This document shows, piece by piece, positions 36,618 to 49,988 of a DNA stretch of 64,000 bases (positions are counted from its first letter, which is position 1; each line of letters starts with the position of its first letter). The notes beneath the pieces are model-generated. The model saw only the letters and a program-made list of their open reading frames with translations, was not told the DNA's origin and ran no database searches. Location: assembly GCA_905116865.2 (NCBI GenBank), contig CAJHNH020002693.1:139079-203078 (forward strand), given 5' to 3'. Position numbers and translations under genes: made by a program. The DNA is from Candidula unifasciata (Eukaryota; Mollusca; Gastropoda; Stylommatophora; Geomitridae).

Positions 36618-39600
36618 CCCCCCCCACCCCCACTTTTTCTATTACTGTTTCAGGTTTTGAGGGAGACATAAGGTTTTGTCCTATTTCTTTAACAATGCCA
36701 TGGCTGAATGCTGTTTGGTCAGTATGTTTACATCTCACTGTATTTTCAGCATTGCTGGCTAGCTAGGCGTGTCACAACTTCACCAGAACCCTGCTCGCCA
36801 GGATATTTCAGAGTAACCTGCATGGCTTTCATATCAGTCCTGTGGGTTTTCCTAGTCGAGAGAGGCTCTGGCAAAACATCAAATTTGTCTTGCGTGTGAG
36901 GCCCCACCCACACCATTTTTCATTAGGCTACTTAGCCACAGTTGAGTGGATTAATTTCTTGGTATTAGCTTGACTGCAGTCATCCCTGTTTTTACAGTTT
37001 ATGAAATAGTGAAGTGCTATGGAGTAGGTAACAATAAAGTTAAAGCAATGTTTCCCTGTTGTAAATTTGCACAAAGAAAACACAAACAATAGATTGCACA
37101 GTCAATTTCCTGGCATATTTTGTTGTATCTCGTCAGGTGCAAACTACAGTAACAACTATATAAATGAAGCAGATAAGTGAATCCTTTATAACTGAAGAAC
37201 AAATTCAACAACGATCAAACATGACTGCCTATTTTACCAGGGAAGCTGTAAAATCAGAACCATATCTTTCTGAATAGAGCTGAAGATTCTGCGATTCGTC
37301 ACATGCGCCAGGAACCGTTGTTGAATTTGTACTTCAGTTAGAAAGGATTCACTTATCTGCTTCATTAAATGTAATTGTTACTGTAGTATGCACCTGATGA
37401 GATCAGCGAAATATGCCAGATAATATATTATGCAATCTACTGTTTGTGTTTTCTTTGTTTGAATATGGTTAAATTATCTGGAATCTTTATAAATAGCAAA
37501 ACGCAATGATGTGACCTGTAATCTTCTTCTTCTTCTTCTTCTTCTTCTTCTTCTTCTTCTTCTTCGCATTCACCGGCTGCAAACTCTGGCAGAAAATTTT
37601 GTTTGTTCTTCCACCACTGGACTTTAGATTCGTTCCAAAACCTGAGTGTTGCATGCACATCCATTTTACAGGTCTGACATATTTTTATGCAGACTGTTGG
37701 TTCCTTACCTCTCAGGTGGGTGCACTTTGACTTTGAAGAAAACCCCCAATTAGTTGACTCCAACATCCTTGTTGGGGAGGCAGTGGTTCTCTTCTTCCCA
37801 TAGAATGGGGCCCCACAACCCACAATGGGATGACCTGTAATGAGATCTACTACAAGGGAAGAAATTAGGACCTTAACACAAATCATCCCCCAAGCATGCA
37901 GCAGATACACATATCCACTACAGTTAATCATTTTTGTGTGTGTGTTTTTTTTTTTGAGTTAGCACCAAAAAACGAAGGGAAGAGTAGAGGAAGCATGTCT
38001 CTTAATAACATCAGGTAACACTAGTATGTTTGAACACCTGGTAACACCAGTATGTTTGAACACCTGGTAACACCAGTATGTTTGAACACCTGGTAACACC
38101 AGTATGTTTGAACACCAGGTAACACCAGTATGTTTGGAACATGAGAATTGAATACCTATTCATTTTACAGATCTGGCGCATATCTTTGCAGATTATTGAT
38201 TACTTGCCTCTCAGGCAGATGTACCTTGACTTATTTATGTTGGCCAGATCTGTGGTAAGAAACCTTCTCTAGAACGACCGCCAATCAATCAGTCAGGCGC
38301 TGTCTCCACAGTGATGGTTGGCTGCAAAAGATCTCCAACATGCCCTGTCTCTTGTCCTGATTGTACACTCTCTGAGACTGCTGCCCGTCCATCTCTTGAT
38401 GTTGTCCTCCCACTTGTATTGCTGTCCACCTCTTGCTCTTGACCTTTACCTCCTGTATGGTTATTTAAAGGGTGTTGTGTCTTTTAATGTGACCAAAGTA
38501 TTTCAACTGTCTCTTTTTTTTCCCAATAATTCTCTTTTCATTTGCAGTCTTTCCATAACCTCTGTGTTGGACTAGAACAACTGTAGACAAATGTAGAGAG
38601 GTCTTAGATCTTGCCAGTTTGAACTCTGATCCTGGCATACCACAATCTGTGGCTCAGTAACTCTGTATCCCATACTTTACATGAGATTTAACCAATGAAT
38701 AACAGGTTAGTATTATTAGAAATACAGCATAGGCAATGCTCAGTTAAGACTACTATGACAAGCAGATCGTTAGTACAAGCAGAAAGCATGTTAGTAACCT
38801 ACAAAGAAAAAAAAATTACTAAGAGTGTGAGATCATCTGGGTATAATTTATAGATTATATATAAAGTGAACATTAGTATTCAGACAAAAAGTATGTGATG
38901 GATTCCATTGAGAGTCCAAACACTAAAGTACCAGAGTTAAAATTTTTATGATATTCTAAACAACAATAAAGAGAGACAATTAACTGACATACATAAACCC
39001 AAGGCTTTTTTTGTTGTTAACAGGTATGCAACAATATACACTACCAGCATTTTTGTTGTTCTTTTTTAGGTATAACTTTTTTCTGCGCTTGTGTAGTAGA
39101 CACAAGAACATCTTGTGCAATATATCCTTGTCATTGAGAGTTAGAAAAAGAATTCTTGCTTGCTACATACATCCAGTTTTAACATATGGATGTGAATCCT
39201 GGACTCGGTAAGCAGGCCAAACAATTTCTGGAGGCCTCGGAGATGTGATTTTACAGAAGAATGCTTAGAATACCTTGGACAGCCAAAAAGAGCAACCAAG
39301 AAGTTTTGAAAGAAGCGGGAGCCCAAAGACAACTTATCACAGACATCAGAAGTGGACAGTCATCATTTTTCGGCCATGTTATGAGAAGAGGGAAAATAGA
39401 ACATGTTGTGACCACTGGAAAGATCTGTGGAAGGAGGGATAGAGGAAGAAAAAGAGAGAAGATTCTTGACAGTCTTGTTGCATGGCATGAACGTGTGTCA
39501 GCCAACGAACTGAAAAATGCTGCAGAAGATCGCAGATTGTGGAGAGGCATGATCGCTCACGCCAGTCAGCAAGGCACCTCATGATGATGATGTAGTAGAC

Positions 39601-42600
39601 ATATTGTGACTGTTTTAAATAACTTTATGATGAGTACTGCCATCTGTTTTAGATACTTTATGATGGGTACTGCCATCTGTTTTAGATACTTTATGATGAG
39701 TACTGCCATCTGTTTTAGATACTTTATGATGAGTACTGCCATCTGTTTTAGATACTTTATGATGGGCACTGCCATCTGTTTTAGATACTTAATGATGGGT
39801 ACTGCCATCTGTTTTAGATACTTTATGATGGGTACTGCCATCTGTTTTAGATACTTTATGATGGGTACTTTCATCTGTTTTAGATACTTTATGATGGGTA
39901 CTACCATCTGTTTTAGGTACTTTATGATGGGTACTAGCACCTTTCTTTTAGAACAACAACAACAAAAAGTCCTGGGTAAACCCCCACATTTCAAGCTTTT
40001 CTTCAGCTCAGACATGTTGACTGCAGCTTAGACAGATTCATGTTTCATCTTCTCTATAAGTGATGGACTTTTTTTTAATGCCCCTTATATGTTGAGCATG
40101 TGTTGCCAGACAGGACTACCCACGCCACATGGTGAAGGGGTTAAGCTGCTTGGACTGTGCTCCGAAGGATGTGGGTCTATTTCAAAGATGTGTTGTTTTT
40201 CTATTGAGTGCTATTATTAAAGAGACCTCTAGGGATCATTGTCGGAGTTACGATGATGGTGCTTTGTGTGACGCTCTCAGCAAACATCCAGCCATTCTGT
40301 GGACAGAGACTGAGCCATATGGGATAATACCTAGTGCAATGACTTGATCCTCATGACTTTAACCCTTTAACCTTCAACCTTTATTCTGTTGAATTATTTA
40401 TGCAAGGGGTAATAATATTTGGCACTTATTTTTAGATAAGAATATGCCTTACACATCCTTATTTAGTGCTCTATGGTAGGGATATCAAAGAGAAAGTCTC
40501 AGCTCTATGCAGGAATTACTCTAGTATAACTAAGGATGTTGTTATTGTTTTTACAAAAACAACAATTTGATCTTGTTCAATCTGTTTCAAAAAGCCAGTT
40601 ATATTTTAGATTTTTGTTGGGGGTAAGCTTTTTTGGATGATATTGAAATGTTCTGTTTTCTAACTGGCTGCTGGACACACATGTCTGACAAGAATTATAT
40701 TGTTAAGGCTTTCACTGTTGTTCCCTTTTGGTGTTTGTTCTTAAATCCTGATAACGACTAGTCCTTTTCCTTCTTTCGTTTGCTTAAAATAGATTATCTA
40801 TATCTGCAGTGTTGTCTCTAGTATGTACTTTACTGTCTGTTGTAATTCACTCAGCGACCCACTTGCGCCTGTGTTTCTCTCAGCCAAAATATTATTGCCT
40901 TGATATGTTGTATTTGGGACAGTCTTGGAGGATATGACCTGTTGTCTCAGGTGCCAATCCACATATACACATGTGTCTTAAATTGTGTGTACATGCCGCT
41001 GCGAAGTTGACTGTGTCCTGTTCTAAGGAGTAGATTAATAACTTTCTCTGGTCTGTCCATAAAATGATAACTATATTGTGCTGGTAATGAATGGCTTTCT
41101 GATTTTATTTCATTATTTTCTTCTTCTGTTGTTAAGAGACTGCTATGTAAAGTTGTTCTTCATTTGCATTTTCCTTAGCATGTTTATCAGCTCTTTCATT
41201 TCCAAACTAGTCCTTATCAGGATTCACTGAGCATTTCATTTCCTGGCATTTTTGCCATAAGTCATCTGAGAGTGATGTGTATAGTTTTTTTTAATTTTGT
41301 TTAATTCACTGCAGTCTGGAAATCTGCGCCGGCTTTGTTGTGTTTATACTATTATTTCCTAGCAGCTTAGGACTGCAGGATATACCTGGCTGTTACATGT
41401 GCCCTAATTATAACTTCTTTAGAAGTTGAACTGGGTATCTAAGATCTTCCATGTTAGACTGCTATCCAGATTAAAATTGTTAAATATCAGGATGGTATGG
41501 TAAACCTTTGGGTAGCATCCCAGAGGGGACAAGCCGATCAATATCATTCATAGTATGGTGTTAACCTGTGACTACTGTTCCCTTGTGGCTGCTGTGGTCA
41601 TGATAGAGCTGCTTGCAGAGTAGGTGCTGGTGGCTATGGTTGTGGTGGCCGTGACTGGCGAAGTGGAGGTGGTGATTATTGTGCTTATGAAAGAAAGTAG
41701 TCTGGTCTGGTAATCTGGTAATCTTAGTTTCAGCTTCATAGCAAACGGGCCACCCCATCTTTGCTCCGCTCCTGTGCCAACAAAAAACACACAGAATATT
41801 TATCACAGTCCCTTGTGGAAAGATTGACAGATTGCTGTTTCAGCATATCTAGCATACACTCGCATTAAAGCATACGGTAGCCATCCGAAGTGCTAACATA
41901 ACAGTCCGACATTAGAAATGCAGTTCATCACTGATGGTAGCAGAAGTCGCCAACAGATCAGCAGTTGTCCACGCGATCAATTTTAATCACATACGGGCAC
42001 CACCAACATTGCGATGACAGGCCATGCGCCATTTTCTGAATCTACAATTCACACCACCCCGTTGGTCACAGTCGAAAAAACATTCCAAATGAAATCCGCA
42101 GCTCACATTGTCATGCCATGCATTCAACTCAGAAGCTGGGCGACGAAACTATATCCACTCTACAAATGGAGCAAAACTGCATCGGCCACCGTCCGACAGA
42201 TGCAAAAAATTTGCCTCGGCTCCAAACAGTGCCCCCGCCTAGCGTCCATTTTGACTGGAAGTTCACTGGAAAGAAGTAGTGATGGTGATAATAATGTTGA
42301 TGATGATATTGGTGGCGATAGTAGTGACTGCGGCCATGAAATCAATGAAAGGTAATGATTGCAGTGGTAACCCTAGAGTACATTCTGACAAACACTTACA
42401 CTTTTGTTTCTTTAAGTTTGGGCTTTGTCAGTGATTCCCTGTGTTCCCTCTGTGATTTTATAGATTCTGCTTTGGAATCAACACTGTCTGATTTACTGAT
42501 CTCATGGATGCTCTCTGTCCTGTCATGGGAATAAATCAGGAATTACAAGGCAGATAAAACTAGTTTAGAAAAATAGTTAAACTGAAAACAGAGCAGCATG

Positions 42601-42989
42601 TAAGGAAAAATATGAATAGATAATTTCAAATATGCGTTACTCAGCTTTAAGCATTCACACTAAGGAAATCTGTCTTTTATAAAGCTCGTGTCGAAATAAA
42701 TTTGAAGCTATTACAACCGTTATTTAGAAAGTTAAATGCAAAGAAAACAAATATCCAAGGAGGAGTGGCTTGCTAAATGGTTAGAAAGCTTGGCTTTAAA
42801 GTTGGATCCCCAGGTTTTGAATCCTCCATAAGGTTCAAGGGCAAAACGAAAATCTGTATCTGCACAGTCCAAGGCAACAGGAGTAGCCATGTGACCCTGC
42901 ATCATCAGGTTCAAAGCCCTCCATCCCCCCCCCCCTTCCAGGTCAACACTGTAAAAGTGGTAAATATAGGTAGTACTGACAATTTATTG

Positions 42990-43025
<36 letters not shown>

Positions 43026-46000
43026 GTTCATTGAACTGATAAAAATAAAAATAAAATGAATTTAAGAAAGCTGAGAAAAAAAAATATTTGTAAATCATCG
43101 ATGTGTCAACCACCATTTTAACTCTTTTAGTCCCAAATACAGACAGACTGGCAGAGGACCTTTTTGCGAGTGAGTAAACAGTGCGGAGGCGCAGACAGAT
43201 CATTACGGTCTAAGGAGAATGGCTCTGCGAGGAGTTACCAGGCGATCTGAATGACGCTCTACACTCAGGTGAAGGATGAGACGGATATACAATCAGACAG
43301 TTACTGGTAAAATTGGAATTGGAACTCTTCACTTGCTGCTGAAGATGGGGATTAAGCATTTATGGGAGTGTCCCGAGTGCTGTGAGGTCGATTCTTAATT
43401 TTACATTCAACATTAGTCTTAAATAATGCACCATGCATGGCACAAACATTTCACGTAGGGGAAACAACATAAATCATCAGGTATTCTTACTCCTCTCCAG
43501 CTTGAGCATTCACAAGAATAATAGGCCTCTTATCATTCATCTCCTGGGCACAGTACTCTTCCAGTGTTTTGAATGCTGTCCCTTGTTTTAGCTTCCCACA
43601 GTCAAAGAATCCATCTTCTATCAGATTGCTGGGTCCTGAAATCAAAACAGTGGCCAGTCACTTCAACAATTTAATGACCACTCAGTTCACCCCTATAACA
43701 CATCTGCAATCTTGATAAGTAAAAAAGTAAGTAAGCAAAGGACCCTTTCCACGCTATTAGGGGTATAGGGCATATAGGGCTAGACCTATATTTTTATAGA
43801 CCAATCGGCACAAGATGGGTGGTGTGGTCAGGATCACGCCGGCTACCTATACTTTCCGGGGACTGCACCAGGTACCCCCTCAAGGATGGGTCGACCTGGG
43901 AACCAAAGTCATTTTTGAAAAAAGTCCGACTCTGCCAGGAAGCAAACCTACAACCTGCCAATCGGCGGTGAGCGTCTAGCCGCTCGGCTACTGTGACTCC
44001 CATCTTGATAATTATTTATTCATGTATAACATTTCTATGTATTTACTGACAGCGTTCTCAGCATTCTTCCATCTTTTTAGATGATAGTGTCACACTGTGC
44101 TAATGAAGGCATGGCAATCACAGCCTACAGCACAGGAGCCAGAACTTTGGGGCTCAGGTCTCTAGAGCTCCCCAACCCCAGCTTTTGTTAGAGGGGGCTA
44201 AGCTCGCCCAATCTTAGCTTAAGCTCTTTGTTAGAGGCGCCCTTTTTAAGACGACATTCCAGCAACTTCACATGAAGCACTACCAGCTTACTTTGATTAT
44301 CCAAACAAGTCCGTGCCCTATCTCGTAACAACAGTAACCAGTGCTTTGATTATCTGTTATCAGGGGGAAAAAACTGCTTTTGCCTCGTAAGGAAAGTGAT
44401 AGGGGTTAATGTTAGAATTATTGTCTGGGTTGATGGGGGGAATGTAGGACTCTTTTCACATAGGCGCCAAACTTTTAAGGGGGTGGCTGAGCTCCCTGAT
44501 GGCCAAATAATTTTGTAAGAAGAATAAGAGACCCCTGTAACTATGCATTTACATTTTCATTACAAGTAATTACTAATGTATTTCATACTTTTTCACCTTC
44601 TTTCTTTAAAAGTAAGTGCTTTTACATTTAGAGGTTTTTAAGTATATTATTATATTTACATGTCATTCAGCACAATCTATATATGGCTTCTCTTCCTAAT
44701 TTGCTTCTTCTTTTGGTCTTTTTTTCTTCCTTTCCATCTCTTTCTTTCTTTCTCTCTTTCTTTCTTTTCTCTCCTCTCGATCACTCTTCATTCTTTTTTT
44801 TCCTCCTCCTTCTATTAGCACCACCATCACCACTTCTTTTCAGCAACTAGAGCCTTTGATATCAATCGCTGCAGATATCACCCATCTTCCCTCATTTATG
44901 TGACTGACCTTCTCTTACCAGCTGGTGACTCCCAGGATATGTAGGTCTGCCTGTATATTATTTCTTACTATTTTCTTGATCTGCCTCATGGTCTTGTTCC
45001 ATTCAGCTCTTGTGTGTACAGTTTTTATCTTTCTGTTATCTGCCATTCTCTCTATATGTCCCAACCATTACAGTCTATTAATCCTCTTGATTTCATTAAA
45101 TAGTAGTGACTTAAATAGATTATGAATTTCATTTTTGCTTCCCACTCTCACTGCTACTACTGCTGCTGCTGTTGCTGCTGGTGGTGCTTCTGCTGCTGTT
45201 GCTGCTGCTGGTGGTGGTGCTTCTACTGCTGCTGCTGTTTCCACTATTTTCTGCTATAAATGTTTCTTCCTCTCTGTTTTTTTCCCCCAGCTTTCATAAC
45301 CTCTAAATCTCTGTAATATAGCTGCAGACTGACTGACTGATGTTCAACCCTACCAGGACTGCAAGACTAGCGACAAATATCTGGTGACACAAAGTGCCAC
45401 CATTCAGATGCAAATCACCCTGGTAGATGTCCCAGAAGCTCCGTTCAACCCATAGGTTATACTTGGGGCCTCCAACTACAGCTGGGGTGGGGCTTTAAAC
45501 TAATGACAAATTGCACCCTGCACTGAGATGGGAATTGAAGCTGCAGAGATATTATCAAACACAATTTTATGACAAATGCCAGTGTAGGTTGCCAACACAA
45601 ACTGCATGACAAAAAAAATATAACGTACAAATTTATTTTTTTAAAAACTTTTTAACCCTATAAGACCTGAGGCCCTGAACCTAACTCTCCCCTATACCTG
45701 AGCTCCTGGGCATTAACACAAAAAAACTAACATGATGTACACAAATATTAGTTAAATACAAACAAGTCGTTAGAATAAGATAAAACTTGGAGACATTGTT
45801 GAAAATATGTTTACCTTTCATCTAGCGCCAGTATTCTACCTTTGAGTGCCAATCCACCCAGCAGGATCAGTCTTGTTTCAAAATGTGAGCACCAGATGTT
45901 GCTGTTTGAGGGACACTCACCCTTCTCTTACTATCGATCTAGTTTTAAATCTATAATTTTCATAATTCTCCTCCTCACTCTAGCTCTCACTGACTGTGTC

Positions 46001-49000
46001 ACTTCAACTGGGAACACATTCTTCATGAACGTATTCACAGTCTGAATGAACCAAAGTATCGATCACCCGTTGGACTGTGAAAAGCCTAGATCTACGTGAC
46101 TTTCTTGTCGAAGCTGCTCGTTTCATTGAGAATTTTCCACATTTTTTTCAAATTAAATCACACAAAGAAATCTCAACATACGTGGGAAGTCATTCACAAT
46201 GACTAACCACGAAGTCTGATAGCGATTGGCTGGTTATTTTTAGTCTGTGATGCATATTTTTCACGTACTACACCACTTCCCAAAAAATTGGGCCAGCGGT
46301 ATAGCCTCAGGTTAGGAAATTCCCGAAAAATAGCCCCCCCCCCCCCTCCCCGTCGTAAACCCGGACCATAAAGAGTTCGTTACCCGGTCGCCGCAAAGTC
46401 GGTTTAACCAACTATGCTAGCGAGCCAGACGCCATATTTAAAGTATAATATAACATAAGTAACTGCAAATTATGAAGTACCTAAATAATTGTAAAGTGAA
46501 AATTTGGCAGACAAGTTACTGTCTAGAAGTCTCTGCAGAGCAGCTTCTGTGAAGGGACTGTTTCTAGATGATGATGTCTGGATCTCTTGTAGAATACTCA
46601 GACCTCTGTAAAAGGAAAAGGGGAAGTTATTCTCTTACCTGTTTGAAGATAGATAATTTTCTCAAAAAGGAAGGATTTTACTGCCTTATTTGTGGACATA
46701 CAAGGCATTTACTAAAAAAAGGGAGGAGAGGGATGTAGAAGAAGAGATAGACCAAGAATGGGATGGAAAGATAACATCAGAGAAACTCTACAGCACCACG
46801 ATGAGTCTATAGTCGAAACAGCCAGAAGAGTATGAAGCACGACTTTATATCTCCCTTGTCACCTGAAGTGGTAAAGGCAGAACGTGGTCGAGCTTTTCAT
46901 TTTTTTTCTCAAAAGGACTTGGACTTGGAAGTGGTAAAAGAGTAAGTGAAGAAGAAGAACAAAAACATTTTTTTTCAGTCAGTGTCTGTGGCTTCTTCTT
47001 CGTTTATTTCTTCTCACTGGTTGTAAACTTGGCTGGAAAGTTCTGACTGTTCACCCACTGCTGGACTTAGGTCTTGGTCCAAAACTTTAGTTTTGCATGC
47101 ACATCCATTTTACAGATCTGGCTTATTTGTCTCCAGACTATTGGTTCCTTGCCTCTTGGGTAGACACACTCAGACTTAAGTCATTGTTACCCTCACAGGA
47201 CTGCAGGTGACACCTGGATAGTGTAGCTGTTATGGATGCCCTGACTGTAACTTTTGAGGTTGAACGGGGTTTCTAGGATCTGTCTTGTTAGTCTACCATC
47301 CACACTGAGTTTTTTAAATCTCAGGATGGTAAACTTTTAGGTAGCTGTCCAGAGAGGACAAACTGACTGATTTTTAGCACTCTGACTTTAAAGCAAACAC
47401 TCCCAATTAGTTGCCTCCTATGATATACTTGTTAGGGAAAAAAGAAAAGGGGTGGCTGGAGGAAGGGGTGGGTGGGTGTAGCTTCATGGATCTATTCTTG
47501 GTTCTCCAAAATGGAGTCCTAGAACCCACATGGGGAGTGTCTGCGACTTAGAGATTATGAACACAGTTTCCCAATTATGACAAACTAGTTTGATTCAGCT
47601 GGAAACACTTTGGCAGCAGACTGCTTTTGGTTGATAAATTTTAAAAATTGGAACATAATCATAAACAGACAGTAAACATGCTATGATTTTAAACATCTTG
47701 TAAATGTAAATGATAGATTTTCCGAACCGAAGGACTGGAAAGGAATGTTGACATTTTTCTTAACAGATAAAAACCAGTGACTATAAGTAACCAATCACTT
47801 GAAAATGTAGAACAGTCCACATATCTTGGCAGTGTGGTGTCCCTACTGGGAGGGACAGAGGAAGACATACAACCACGCTTAAACAAAGCTAGAGCTGCTT
47901 TTGGAAGGATTAGGCAAATCTGGAAGTCGAACAGTTACTGCAGAGGAACGAAACTCCAGCTCTACAAGATATCATTTTGCCAGTTTTTCTTTATGAAGCA
48001 GAATGCTGGAAATGACCAAAAAACATGCACACAAGCTGTCCACCCTCCACCACACTGGTCTATGCAGAATTATGAAAATTTTCTGGCCAGACACAATCTC
48101 AAATACTAAACTACATCAAGTCTCAGACCAAGAAACTCTAGACAGTATGATAACCAAGAGAAGATGGAAATGGCTTGGGCACATTATGAAAATGATTCCT
48201 GATATACCTGCCAAAACAGCTCGCAGATGGACACCAGAGGGAAAGAGAAAGAAGGGGTGACCAAAAACAACATGGAGACGAACGATGGAAAGTGACTTGA
48301 GTGCTGCATCTTTGACATGGAAAACTGCACTGACGATTGCACAGGATAGGAAAGCATTGAAAGTCCTCTCTGAAGCCTCATGTGTCACTAGGCATAACGA
48401 GAACTGATGAATAACAACATGTACCAATGTACCAGCTGCTCATGTGTATCACTTTCTTTATAAACTGCATTAAAACAATTTTCTTTCAGCTACTTCGGAC
48501 TAAGACTTGAGTTAGAAGTAGAACGGAGCACTTATGGGTGCTATGATGTTGATTCGTTGTTTAAACTTCAAAAACCTATTTGACTTAAAACAAAATAACT
48601 ATTTTAAATTATTCATTGATAACTTTAAAGACAATTAAATATAAAATTATAGATTTCACTTTCTGATATTGTTTATAACCATTTTACAATGCATATTAAC
48701 ACTCAGAAACCCTTTTACAAATAAAAATTTAGAATGATTCCTGATTCAGCACTTCATGTGGAATTTACTAAATTGTGTTCACTGACCCTGACTCAATACT
48801 TCTATGATATGTCACTAATTGCTTTCAACTTCTGGTTAACTTCTTTAGAGGCTGAAAAAAAGGTATCTTCTACTTCTTCTTCTCCTTTCACCCTTAAAAA
48901 GATGGTTGGGATGTTTAAAGCTAGAATATGATAATTGTGCTCTTTAGCCAAACACATCCGACTTTTGCAAACACCGAATTAGTCAACTTTTACAACATGC

Positions 49001-49766
49001 TTGTTAGGACATGACTTCTGCAAACACCGAATTAGTCAACTTTTACAACATGCTTGTTAGGACATGACTTCTGCAAACACCGAATTAGTCAACTTTTACA
49101 ACATGCTTGTTAGGACATGACTTCTGCAAACACCGAATTAGTCAACTTTTACCACATGCTTGTTAGGAGGCAGCAGCTCCATTCTCTTTCCCCCTCAAAT
49201 AGAAGCCCTGGACCCACATAGTGAAACAAGCTATCTGACATATATTTTATTAGTGTGCATTCTTTTTCTTCTTCTTCTTTTACTACTGCTGCTGCTGCTG
49301 TTGCTTCTCCTTCTTCTTCATCTTCTTCTTTTTTTTCCCTTCTCCTCTTCCTCATCATCACATTCATCGGCTGGAAACTCTGGCAAAAAGTTATGGTCAT
49401 TTCATCCACTATAGGACTTTGGTCTTGTTGCAGAACCTGAGTTTTGCATGCACATCCATTTTACAGATCTGGCTTATTTGAATGAAAACTGCTGGTTCCT
49501 TGCCTATCGGGCAGATGCACTCTAACTTATGAGTAAACATCCCCAATTACTCTGTTAATATACTTGTTTGGGGGGAGGAGGGGCAGTATGTCTATTCTTT
49601 TTCTTTCCCACAATGGGAACTCTGAAACTCATAGGGGGAAGTTTGCATCCAAAACAGAATTCTCAAAGTCTTCAGGGTGATAAACCCTTCAGATAGTAGC
49701 CAGGAGGATAAACATGGACTATGAAGATCTTTTAGTAAAAAAAAAAAAAAAAAAAAAAAAAAAGGG

Positions 49767-49801
<35 letters not shown>

Positions 49802-49891
49802 AAAAAAACAAAAAAAAAAAAAACAAAAAAAAAAAAAAAGAACAAAAAAAAAAAAAAAAAAAACAAAAAAAAAAAAAAAAAAAAAAAAAAA

Positions 49892-49988
<97 letters not shown>

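Noticed and set aside
37437..37931. 164-residue minus-strand gene
   Set aside because: It runs through a family H repeat and its GAA tail; other copies are not open, and the C-terminus is poly-Glu from the microsatellite.
39566..40031. Repeat proteins of 141 and 149 residues on both strands
   Set aside because: Same artefact: a 33-bp array, open on both strands at once.
42014..42355. 113-residue plus-strand gene
   Set aside because: It lies in family J repeat sequence whose other copies (28.0 and 36.1 kb) do not keep the frame.
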